From positions 62,001 to 126,000 of the forward strand of contig OZ025746.1 in NCBI GenBank assembly GCA_964019335.1: DNA of 64,000 nt. Reading direction: 5' to 3'. The notes under the pieces are model-generated. The model was not told the origin of the DNA. It saw only the letters and a list, made by a program, of their open reading frames with translations, and ran no database searches. The stretch comes from Diplonema japonicum (taxonomy: Eukaryota; Euglenozoa; Diplonemea; Diplonemida; Diplonemidae). Each line of letters starts with the position of its first letter. Position 1 is the stretch's first letter. Positions 10,468 through 19,188 of the stretch are shown here, piece by piece. The translations under genes were made by a program, and so were the position numbers.

Positions 10468-11366
10468 TTTTTTTTTGTTTCCCTTAGATGGTAAAAAAAG
10501 GGGGGGTAAAAAAAATAATAATAATAAAAAAAAACTAGAGAGGGACGGAGAGGGGGTAAAAAAGAAAAAAAAATGGGAGGTAAAAAAAAAAAAAAAAAGA
10601 AGGGAGTATTTGGAAAGGGGGGGATGAAAGTCACCCCCCCCACCCTGGAGAGGGAAGCTCTGTGAATAGAGGGAAAAAAATTGTTCTTTTAAAGTCAAAG
10701 CGACACTACAAGAACAAAAAAGAGAAGGGGGGGGGGGGGGGGGGACAGGGGGGAGGGGGGGACCTAGAGAAATGAGTTTTCTCTGATTGCGAACGTGAAA
10801 AGAAAAAAAAAGGGGGGGAAAGGGTGCTTAGAAAATGGAATAGGAATATTTCTTTTTATTTTTTTTCCCTCCTTTAGAGTGGACAGGGTTTCTTTTTTTT
10901 TCTTTGAGAATTTTTGGAGAAATTCATGTAATCTAAATTTTAGTTTATTTTTTTTTGTTTTGTTTTGTTTTTTTTTCTGCTTTCTTTTCTTCTTCCTTGT
11001 TTTTCTTGAGTCTATCCTTCCCATTACTTTTTTAATTTCTTTTTCTCTTACCTTTTCTTCCCCCACTTCTTCGGTGGTCAGAGCGCTGTAATCCATCCCT
11101 CACCCCCAATGTCCTCACCACCTTGTGAAGAAAACTCGTAGCTGACTTTTTTTTTTATTATTATTATTCTTTCCACCTTTCTTTATTTATATTCTTTTTT
11201 AAGTTCAACTCGAGTCTTTTCATAGATGTAAAAATATCTAGAACAGAGGGGAAGGGGAAAAAAAAAAACGCTCTCAAAGAAAGGGGGGGAGCCAAGGTAA
11301 AGAAAAGAAAATGAAACAGAGAAATGAATACCACCCCAGAAAATAAAAATAAAAAACAATGGAAGA

Positions 11367-11397
<31 letters not shown>
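10468..11397. other. Intergenic low-complexity region
   Basis: Runs of A, T and G, including about 18 consecutive G at 10727-10744 and a T run of about 30 at 11369-11398. No gene is seen. It contains the leader of the cyclase-like gene at its left edge and ends at the transposon. Confidence 0.7.
10483..10484 (-). promoter_or_regulatory. Candidate trans-splice acceptor AG for the cyclase-like gene
   Basis: CCCCCCCTTTTTTTACCA and then TCTAAG lie 16 bases before the ATG at 10467. It supports that ATG rather than the longer open frame from 10698. Confidence 0.5.
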
Positions 11398-11401
<4 letters not shown>

Positions 11402-11602
11402 TGGCATCGTTTCAAAAAAACCCCCCCCAAAATGAGGCCAATTGACACTTTCAATATTTCTCTAAGTACTTTTTCCCAAAAAAAAAAAATTCTACAACTT
11501 TCCCGGCCCAGATTAGGAAAGAAAACACCCCAGAAAATGGGAAAGTGGGTGTTACTGGTACCCAGAAAATTCAGTCCTAGGGGCAAAAATGGGTTTTTTC
11601 AC
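11398..11602 (+). repeat. Left terminal inverted repeat of the transposon
   Basis: Starts TATATGG and runs through a CCCCCCCC stretch, the 19-mer GAGGCCAATTGACACTTTC (11434-11452), TTTCCCGGCCCAGATTAGG and AAAATTCAGTCCTAGGGGC. Each block recurs in inverse orientation at 12790-12997, with scattered substitutions and small indels. Confidence 0.8.
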
Positions 11603-11636
11603 TTTGCACAAATTCAGTAAAAGAGGGGGTGACAAA

Positions 11637-12633
11637 AATGGATGCTTTTAAACTTGCTGTTGAGAAGCTAGGGGTAAAAAAAAATGGTATTCGGACCGAG
11701 AAAGGGTAAATGGGAACACCACGGTGATCAGGACACTCGCCACAGAGGTTTTTGAGAAGCTCAGTGGCAACGACTGTGCTGCACTAGTTTGTGGCGTAGT
11801 GTGTAAAGGGGAACTTCTAGCGGCACTTCTGCAATCATTTTCTGGTTGATTTAGTAGCCAACAAGACACCACACGGCGCCAATTGGTCAGAGGCATGAGG
11901 CTTGATCACATCACACATGATGAAATAAGGGCAGCTGGCCTTACTGTTGGAAAAGTCTTGTTCCACAGTAGCATGGGCACAGAAAAAAATAAAGAAAAAA
12001 ATGGAGTGGATACTCTGGACTGACGGTGGGCGTCACTTTCGTGCAAAGGAATTTTGCTACTTTGTTCTTTTTGGTCTTCGTTATGTATATCCCGATCGGA
12101 CGTTTTCCCTGTGGTTTCTGGGGGAGAAACACGGCAAAAACAACAGGGACAGCCACTTTGGTGTGCTCTCTCGTGTTTTTTGGTTTTGGGTGCCTCGTTC
12201 CACAACAATTAAAACTGTGGAACAAATAGGTAACATCACCAATACGATACGGTGCGCCATGCACGTAGTTACTGATGTCTTTGGCCCGTACAAAAAGAAA
12301 ATTCTTGAGTTTCCGGATTTTACAGGTGCATATGAGCTCAGGAGCACACCGGAGGGTGTATTTGCTACGTGTGCGTCCACGAGCTAGAAAGAACTAAAGT
12401 ACATCATCAAAGAACTCGCTGCAGACAGGGCAGAGAAAAGGCCCCCAGTCTATGAATCTTGTGATGAGTATGAGGACGTTCCTGATAGCCTTCCAGGACT
12501 TGAAAAACGAGAAAGAATAGTAACCAAATTACAAAAATACTCGACACCCCATGACAAGCCCAAAGCACCAAGTACACCTACGAATGAGCCTCTTAAAACC
12601 CCCCAAAATGCGGTAGAAGGCCTAATAGTATGA
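11637..12633 (+). pseudogene. Broken transposase-like ORF inside the transposon
   Basis: Coding-like sequence begins MDAFKLAVEKLG at 11638 and continues through at least one frameshift and several in-frame stops. Its best-preserved part (12000-12387) reads WTDGGRHFRAKEF and FLGEKHGKNNRDSHFG, a layout seen in DDE-type transposases where an acidic residue precedes HFR and a HGK...D motif follows. After a TAG at 12385 the same frame stays open for about 80 further codons. It cannot make a full protein. The transposase family is not assigned. Confidence 0.6.
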
Positions 12634-12789
12634 AAAAGAAATGAGGTCGCCCACTCAGCAGCAGCACATCTCAGCCGCAGAAGACTAGGAAATGAAGGTT
12701 TCCACTTCCAACATCATTTCAGCCACCTTCTAGTAGTGAGTTCCGCTATTTCTTGCTATTGAAAGCATACTCTCTGACTTTACCAAAAC

Positions 12790-12997
12790 CACTAAAACCC
12801 GATTTTGACCCTAAAACTGAATTTTTCATAGGTCAAAATAGCACTCTTGAGCGATTTCTGACCCGGGTTCTTTCCTAATATGGGCCGGGAAATATGGAGA
12901 ATTTTTTTTAAAGGGGGCGGCATGCCCAAAGATGCAACGAAAGTGTCAATTGGCCTCTTTTTGGGGGGGGGGGGTTTTTTTGAAATCGACCCATATA
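12790..12997 (-). repeat. Right terminal inverted repeat of the transposon
   Basis: The reverse complement of the left arm: the 19-mer GAGGCCAATTGACACTTTC is exact on the minus strand at 12957-12939, followed by TTTCCCGGCCCATATTAGG and AAAATTCAGTTTTAGGGTC. The outer end reads TATATGGGTCGA on the minus strand, against TATATGGCATCG on the left. Confidence 0.8.
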
Positions 12998-13003
12998 TCA
13001 AAT

Positions 13004-14887
13004 TCAATCATCTTTTTTACCAGATTTTTGCTGAACGGCGTAATAGTAAGGGCACTTCAAAAGCGGGATGAAAGGAAAGCCTCCATCTTCCACCCGGAAG
13101 GCACAGGGCTTTCCAAGCGAGCGTACAAGCTCGTGGTGCTTGCTGTTAAGATTCACATGATCGAACGAAAACACCGTCTTCCACATCATCTGCGAACCGT
13201 ACCCCTGGTCCTTGGGGTTGATGGTAAAGTCGGTCGCAGCAAGGTAACCACCAGGAGCAACATGGCTCCACGCCATTTTAATGGCTTTCTCCCAGTTTGG
13301 TATCATAGTGAAGACGTAAGAAGAGATTACAACATCGAATTTGTTCCCGAACTCAATTTCTGTGGCATCGCCCTGAACAAATCTGACATTGTTCCACCCG
13401 TACTTCTCGCATCGTTTCTTTGCCTGCTCTAAGAGCGGCGCGCACAAATCGAGAACGACGACCTCATCAAGCCCGCTTACTATGTCGCGAACGTATTCCA
13501 AAACATCCGCGGTACCCCCGCCGAAAAGAAGAACAGTTTTCGGTTTGCTGTTCCATGGAATAGACCACATGGCATCTCGCTTCCCATGTAGCATGTGCGC
13601 TCTGTATGCATCGTAGCTGTCCGCTTGCTTCGCGTAGAAGGAGTTCAAAAAATCGGAGTGGTTGGAGCTCAACAATGTCGTCACCGGGGCGAGCATCATT
13701 TGCGTGAATGTTTTAAACCTCCCGAACACGGATTGCTTCCCCCATGACGGTTCTTGCAACACCACCGGCGCTTCACTTTCCGTTGGAAGCTCCGCGCAGA
13801 ACAGCCCGTTGTACATTCCAACTCTGTCGGAAAACTCGTTCGGATTTTTTCTCCCGATAACGCCGTTTACATGGAACTTCAGGTTTGACAGACACCCGAA
13901 TGGGAGGTACCCAAAGGACCTCCATCCGACAAGCGCGCCGTTTTTGTCGCCGACCTTCGCGAGTGTGTTCCATGTTTTGACGATGAGCTCCTCTGGGAGC
14001 CAGTCTTGGTGGTCGAGGAGAACGAATCTGGTGTAGTTTTTCCTTGCTGCTGGAGATAGAACGCCGTCGGTGAGCGTTGAGGTGATGATACGGACTCTGT
14101 CCGCACGGGATTTTGCGTCGGCGAAGTGTTCCTTTTTGAGGTATCGGGGGCAGCATTCTTCGGTCCACCCGTCTGCAAGGTACGACGAGTAGAAATAGTT
14201 GTTTTGAAACAAAACAGTGTCGTTGCATATGTAGTCCAGCAGGTCGGGGAGGAAGGTGGCGCTGTCGTCGTACATCCCGTACTGTCTCTGTGGAACACCA
14301 ACACAACCGATGAGCGCGTTGATACCTGTCTGGCCGAGCTTTGCGGCCATCATGACCCTTGATTTGTACTTGTTGTAGATCGCGCGTTGGTTTTCAATTG
14401 TGGGGTCCTCCATGGTCTGTAGTTCTTCAAGCATGCCGCCGCATCCGAGCATCTTCAGGAACAGAATGGCGGTTTTTGCGGCGTATTTGCAAGATCCGGA
14501 GAGGTGCCAGTTCTTCATCCTGTGCTTGTTGTTGTCCCACCATGTTTTCGATTCCGACCCGAGACACTTGCTCACCTCGTCGTAATTCTTGAGAAATATC
14601 TCGTGGTTCTGCCTAGCGAGGATCGCGAAGCAGTCTTCGTGTGTCAACGTCTTTACCAAAGCAAGCTTCATGTCGAGAAGGTAGTTCTGATGCTCGTTCA
14701 TGTCAAAGGTGTCGATGTACTCTGGGTCCTCTAAGAGGTAGTCCAGAATGTTGTCCCCACCTGTGGTCAGCATGCAGACCCTGTCACCCTTCCCGATACG
14801 AAAATGCTCGATATCAACCTTCGGGTCCTCCCACGACTGGTTGTAGATCCAAGTCTGGCTCATGGCAAGCTCGATAACCCGGTCCAT
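13004..14887 (-). CDS. BTA1: Betaine lipid (DGTS) synthase
   Basis: 627 residues, intronless, ATG at 14887. Residues about 10-390 match BtaA, the S-adenosylmethionine:diacylglycerol 3-amino-3-carboxypropyl transferase (SAM-binding stretch TTGGDNILDYLL; later LLDHQDW). Residues about 410-615 are a class I methyltransferase like BtaB, with motif I LFGGGTADVLEYV and a GDATEIEF acidic loop. Together they make diacylglyceryl-trimethylhomoserine, a phosphorus-free membrane lipid that replaces phosphatidylcholine, normally at the ER. The order here is BtaA then BtaB; from memory the Chlamydomonas enzyme has the reverse order. The TGA stop at 13004 lies six bases from the end of a transposon inverted repeat, so the 3' UTR has been invaded. 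Confidence 0.9.
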   Translation of the reverse strand: MDRVIELAMSQTWIYNQSWEDPKVDIEHFRIGKGDRVCMLTTGGDNILDYLLEDPEYIDTFDMNEHQNYLLDMKLALVKTLTHEDCFAILARQNHEIFLKNYDEVSKCLGSESKTWWDNNKHRMKNWHLSGSCKYAAKTAILFLKMLGCGGMLEELQTMEDPTIENQRAIYNKYKSRVMMAAKLGQTGINALIGCVGVPQRQYGMYDDSATFLPDLLDYICNDTVLFQNNYFYSSYLADGWTEECCPRYLKKEHFADAKSRADRVRIITSTLTDGVLSPAARKNYTRFVLLDHQDWLPEELIVKTWNTLAKVGDKNGALVGWRSFGYLPFGCLSNLKFHVNGVIGRKNPNEFSDRVGMYNGLFCAELPTESEAPVVLQEPSWGKQSVFGRFKTFTQMMLAPVTTLLSSNHSDFLNSFYAKQADSYDAYRAHMLHGKRDAMWSIPWNSKPKTVLLFGGGTADVLEYVRDIVSGLDEVVVLDLCAPLLEQAKKRCEKYGWNNVRFVQGDATEIEFGNKFDVVISSYVFTMIPNWEKAIKMAWSHVAPGGYLAATDFTINPKDQGYGSQMMWKTVFSFDHVNLNSKHHELVRSLGKPCAFRVEDGGFPFIPLLKCPYYYAVQQKSGKKDD

Positions 14888-14991
14888 TTTCTTTTTTTTT
14901 TTTCTTTTCTTTTTCTTGTTTTATAACCTATATGTATGTATGTAAAGAAGGGAAAAAAAAAGGGGGAGGGGGGGGAAACAAAAAAAGGTTA

Positions 14992-16077
14992 TCATCCCAC
15001 GACCCATGAAAGATTTTTGGAGAATACCATTGTCTCCCCGTTCACCACTTTGCCGTCTTCTGCAATGCACCAGTACATTACGCCAAGGGGGGTCTCGTCC
15101 TTTGGCAGGGCTAGAAAGACACCGTGCAACACGTCAGGGTGGATGAATGTAAATTTCGTCTCAGGGGACGGAAGCTGCGCCCACCCGTTGGCCACACCGA
15201 GCAACAGCTTCGAAGGAGGGATGACAAACGTGCGATGCCCGAGGTCTGTCCCGGTAAAATCAACGGTCAAACCCTGAACCGTGTACGCCTCGACAAGTTT
15301 GCGAAGCACGGCAACCTCAGACCCAGGCTCAGCATGCGAGAGAAGATACCCAGCAGAACTGAACCCTTCGTAAAGCTGCACCGAAACAGCATCAAAGGAA
15401 TCGATCCCACAGACTGCTATGAGGTAAGCGTACACATTCCTCCCATGGTATTTAAAATCCTGATGCCACTCAAAAACCGGGCTGTGGGTCACCGATCTCG
15501 AATACTCCTTTGTGAACGGATCCAAATAAGAAGCGGGCGGCGTAAGAAACACAATGAACCCGTCCTCCCTGGCGGACAGGGTCATCTCTGACATTATGGC
15601 GAGCGTGTCGATTGAGAATGTGTTGTGCGGGCTGTTCGGACTGTCGTTCCCCTCGAGGTCCCAATCGATCCCGTCGAAACCTTGAAAATCGTATTTGTCA
15701 ATGAGGGCTTTGTTCCATTGTTTGAATTCGGTCCAATAGGCGGAACCAGACCTGCTAGGGTGTGGGTGTGGAGCATTCCAACCTCCGATAGACATCAGGT
15801 GAACTACATTCTTGTGTTTCTTCGCGATTCGAGCCACGCATTGCAGGTCCAGGTCCTTTGCGACAACCCCTGTCTTGACCAGGTCCATCGCGAACCATAC
15901 TATTACGTTTACTCCGTTTTCTATTGCGGTCTCTACCTCGTGGCCGCACATCCCCCAGTTGGGGTACGCTGCAAGCACGCTTTTCCCCAACTTGTCCCAT
16001 TTCGCCTCAGAGGCTTGCTTGCACTGTGTCTCGCCCTGTGCTAGCGTTGCGGCCAGCAGTAAGGTTGCACAGTGCAT
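14992..16077 (-). CDS. Secreted GH18 (chitinase-family) protein
   Basis: 361 residues with ATG at 16077; the open frame reaches 16167, but that part is poly-A/T leader. Residues 1-15 are a signal peptide. A TIM-barrel follows with SIGGW at 96-100 and the GH18 catalytic signature GFDGIDWDLEG, in which Glu142 is the expected acid. Active GH18 enzymes hydrolyse chitin, N-acetylglucosaminyl linkages or related glycans outside the cell. There is no chitin-binding module or membrane anchor, so a soluble secreted enzyme is inferred. The substrate could equally be bacterial or algal glycans. Confidence 0.85.
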   Translation of the reverse strand: MHCATLLLAATLAQGETQCKQASEAKWDKLGKSVLAAYPNWGMCGHEVETAIENGVNVIVWFAMDLVKTGVVAKDLDLQCVARIAKKHKNVVHLMSIGGWNAPHPHPSRSGSAYWTEFKQWNKALIDKYDFQGFDGIDWDLEGNDSPNSPHNTFSIDTLAIMSEMTLSAREDGFIVFLTPPASYLDPFTKEYSRSVTHSPVFEWHQDFKYHGRNVYAYLIAVCGIDSFDAVSVQLYEGFSSAGYLLSHAEPGSEVAVLRKLVEAYTVQGLTVDFTGTDLGHRTFVIPPSKLLLGVANGWAQLPSPETKFTFIHPDVLHGVFLALPKDETPLGVMYWCIAEDGKVVNGETMVFSKNLSWVVG

Positions 16078-16862
16078 TTTTTTTCTCTTATTTTTTTTCT
16101 GCCTCGCTTTTTTTAAAAAAAAAAAAAAGAAAATGGAAAAATAAAAGGGGAGAGGAGGGTGTTCCACGTTTAAGATGTGTTGTGCTTCTTCCCCTTAAAA
16201 AAAAAAGAGAGAAAAAATGGTGACGAGGGGGGGGGGGGGGGGGGGGGGAAGAAAGAAAAAAAAGAAAACTCGATGATTTAAAGGTAGCCGGTGGGGGCAC
16301 CCTGCACAAGCACCATTTACTTGATTACAGCTGTAGCTTCTTCTGCGTTCCGCGTCGTCTTACTGCGTGCGGTGTGCAGCTCAACCCCAGCCGGGGCGCT
16401 CCGGGTAACCAAGATTCTGAGCCCGTGTAGTTTGCTGCCTGTTCGCCACCCAGAGCATCTGCTTCTTCTACTTGGGCGCTACCGGTGATGACGTCAACAG
16501 CGAACAACACATCTGATGTACTTCTTTATATTTCCATGTTATCCCCACCACCTGAGAAAGAAAAACACTACAACACACGATAACTTCGGGTCTCTTTTTT
16601 TTTTTTTTAGTGCAGACAAGGAAAAATAAAAGAAGGAAAAAAAAATGTTATTATTGGTTGTAATACACGAGAAAAAAAAAAAAAGAAAAAGAAAAAGACG
16701 TGTCGAGAGGGGGGGAGGGGGGACATAATATACTTGGAGCCAGCTTTTTTTTTTTTAATGCAAAAGGACGAAAAAAAAAAGGGGGGGACGATTCAACTCA
16801 AAGTAAAAAGACACTCGCAAACAAAATAAAATAAAAAAAAAGTTTTTTTTTTAACAACCTCC
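16078..16862. other. Intergenic region with a GC-rich island (16280-16540)
   Basis: Homopolymers flank a 260-base stretch of ordinary complexity and high GC content that contains small hairpins (for example around CCCCAGCCGGGG). A 61-codon minus frame (16325-16510) exists but has no recognisable content. It may be a non-coding RNA, a small gene or a relic. A G tract of about 22 lies just to its left. Confidence 0.5.
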
Positions 16863-18653
16863 TCACTCGGGTTTGCTAACCAGCACAGTTTCGTGGCTGA
16901 AGTTCGGACGCCGCCAGGAAGACGACACGGCCGCCTCCACATCACGCATAGCTTTGAGGCAAAGCTCATCTGTGAAGGGGGCGGTGGCGATCTGCACATT
17001 GACGGGGAGCCCCACGGCACCCTTTATGTCCTTCTTCGCATCGTGGGTAAGGGGGTCCTGGAAGGCGGACTCATACACATTTTCACCGGAACTTACGTAA
17101 GTAACAGGCACGGACCCAGCAGGGAAGTGGAAGTTGTTCCAGAGGTAGGCGTAGCTGCAAGATAGTGAAAGTTTGGTGGACATCCCGTGCTTCAGCGCAG
17201 ACATGCCCACTCCAGGGCACAGCACCGCATCGATTCCCTCCTTCATCAAGTAAGCGAGGAACGCCTTCTTCAGAAGGTCCCGTTCTTTTATCAGCTCCCA
17301 GAACCCGTACACAGAGTACTCCCCTGCCTCACCTACTATGTGCTGCATCCTTGTCTTCCCTATCAAACCGTACACCGAGGAGACGAGCCATCTCACCAAG
17401 GGAGGCATATCCGCCATTTTCTTTAAGAAGCTGTAGTTTTCGTGCAGCATCTCGCCGTCCAGCCCGTCAAGAAAACCCCTCATTTTCCCTTCGGAGGACA
17501 TCTCTGCCACGAACAGCAGTGCGTGGCGGTGCAGATCGAAGTCGATTTCCACTACCTCATGCCCGTTTTTCTTGAGACCTTCTGTGGCGAGGTTTAGTGC
17601 ACGGTTGTAGGCGGGCGCGGCGGTGAAGAACCCGTCGTCCCTCAGTACGCCGAAGCGGAGCTTCCTCGTCGACTTTGACTCGGTGCTGTCCCATACCATC
17701 TTGGGGACCAAGGGGTCGCGTTTCCACATGGTCGTCTTCCCCTCAGAGCACCACAGCCTCATAACAAGCTCAACATCATCGACTGTCTTCGCCAATGGCC
17801 CTGCACATGAGAACACAGCGTTTTGACCAGACGCGTCGTTAGGGCGGGGGACACCCATGCCATGGGCGCTTATTCTTTGCGAGGTGGGCTTGAACCCAAC
17901 CACACCGCAGAAACCAGCCGGAATACGGATGGATCCACCGATGTCAGTACCGATTCCGAGCGGGGACGCACCGCATGCTACAAGGGCACCTTCACCGCCG
18001 GATGAACCTCCCGGAGTACGGGACACGTCGAAAGGGTTACACGCGGTTCCCCAGATTGCGTTGAAGCTCTCGGGGAGCATGAGGCACTGCGGTACATTTG
18101 ATCTTACAAATGGAATGGCGCCAGCGTCTTTCAGAATCGTGACGAGGACGCTGGTGTAGGAAAGAGGTTTGAAAACTCGTGCGGCAAGGCCGCAGGTTGA
18201 ATCGTAGCCTTCCATGTGGATTTGGTCCTTGATGGAAATGGGTACCCCGTGGAGGAAGCCTCGGAGTGTGCCGTCCTTGCGTTCGGCGTCGCAGAGTTGT
18301 GCCTCCTTGATGGCTTCGATGAAGCATTCTTCGGCGTTAGTGTTAAGGACCTCGCCCGCCTCTTTTGCTCTAGCGCAGTATGCGGTCACTACTTCCTCGC
18401 TTGTGAGGGTTCCTTCGTCCATCGAACGGACGAGCTCCTCTACCGTCATAGAGATGATCTCCGCACCCCTTGGGAGGCTCTTGAAGTCCAAGTCTCCGTA
18501 TTGTTCCGTTCGCTTTTGGTCCCTTTCCGCTCTTTTTTTCATTGCTTGTTTTTTTAAGTACGACCTTCGGTTCCCCCTCTCACACATTTTCCACATGACG
18601 TACGTCAGCACGCTCACCGCGAGCACCCTCCCCGTTGTCTTCACGGTCGGCAT
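16863..18653 (-). CDS. Fatty-acid amide hydrolase-type amidase
   Basis: 596 residues, intronless, ATG at 18653. An N-terminal hydrophobic helix (about 8-22) is followed by a Lys/Arg-rich coil and the amidase-signature domain. The Ser-cisSer-Lys triad falls exactly where it does in mammalian FAAH: Lys142 in ISIKDQIH, Ser217 in TPGGSSGG and Ser241 in GTDIGGSIRIP. The family hydrolyses N-acylethanolamines and other fatty amides at membranes; the substrate here is inferred from that architecture. Translation is preceded by a 24-T tract and AG at 18723, with a short out-of-frame upstream ATG in the leader. Confidence 0.85.
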   Translation of the reverse strand: MPTVKTTGRVLAVSVLTYVMWKMCERGNRRSYLKKQAMKKRAERDQKRTEQYGDLDFKSLPRGAEIISMTVEELVRSMDEGTLTSEEVVTAYCARAKEAGEVLNTNAEECFIEAIKEAQLCDAERKDGTLRGFLHGVPISIKDQIHMEGYDSTCGLAARVFKPLSYTSVLVTILKDAGAIPFVRSNVPQCLMLPESFNAIWGTACNPFDVSRTPGGSSGGEGALVACGASPLGIGTDIGGSIRIPAGFCGVVGFKPTSQRISAHGMGVPRPNDASGQNAVFSCAGPLAKTVDDVELVMRLWCSEGKTTMWKRDPLVPKMVWDSTESKSTRKLRFGVLRDDGFFTAAPAYNRALNLATEGLKKNGHEVVEIDFDLHRHALLFVAEMSSEGKMRGFLDGLDGEMLHENYSFLKKMADMPPLVRWLVSSVYGLIGKTRMQHIVGEAGEYSVYGFWELIKERDLLKKAFLAYLMKEGIDAVLCPGVGMSALKHGMSTKLSLSCSYAYLWNNFHFPAGSVPVTYVSSGENVYESAFQDPLTHDAKKDIKGAVGLPVNVQIATAPFTDELCLKAMRDVEAAVSSSWRRPNFSHETVLVSKPE

Positions 18654-18722
18654 TTTCTTTTCCCCCCCCCCTTTTTTTTGGAAAGTTGTGAAAACGGTTT
18701 TTTTTTATTGCCATTTTGAAGA

Positions 18723-18724
18723 CT
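18723..18724 (-). promoter_or_regulatory. Candidate trans-splice acceptor AG for the amidase gene
   Basis: A tract of about 24 T on the minus strand runs directly into AG, 70 bases before the ATG at 18653. Confidence 0.45.
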
Positions 18725-18829
18725 AAAAAAAAAAAAAAAAAAAAAACAGGGGAATGAAAAACCCCTTTCATTTTCTTTTTTTTTGTTTCGTAGTTTTTAT
18801 TCTCTTCTTTTTTTTTTTTTTTTTTTTTT

Positions 18830-19148
18830 TTACTTTTTCGAGAGCAGGCTCTTGAAAAACGAGTTTCCTTTCGCGCCCCCTGTCGTTCCCCCTGTTGCGA
18901 AGCTCACGGGGGCTTTTTGGAAAGCGGCTCGTTTTTGGCGTTTAATCTGCAGCTTTTTCACCTCGTCTTCCTCTTCCGGTTTCGCCATCAGACGGGGGTC
19001 CGAAACCTGAACGCGAACCTGAAAAAAGAAAGAAAGGTGTGTGTGGTTTCCCCCTTTTCCTGACATACTTGTCTTCCCTGAAATTTCTTCTTGTCGTACT
19101 TGAGGATGGCTTCCATGTTTTCACTGTCTGTTACATCTACATACGCGA

Positions 19149-19188
<40 letters not shown>

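Larger units (their letters stand above)
11398..12997 (+). mobile_element. Degenerate terminal-inverted-repeat DNA transposon, about 1.6 kb
   Basis: Two imperfect inverted repeats of about 200 bp bound an internal plus-strand region with broken transposase-like coding. This is the only clear coding-like stretch on the plus strand of the window. No target-site duplication can be read: the left flank is a long T run and the right flank abuts the BTA1 stop codon. Long inverted repeats are typical of Mutator-like elements, but the family is not established. Confidence 0.75.

Noticed and set aside
10431-11600. Many short open frames of Lys, Phe and Pro runs in spacers
   Set aside because: Pure homopolymer translation without complexity or motifs.
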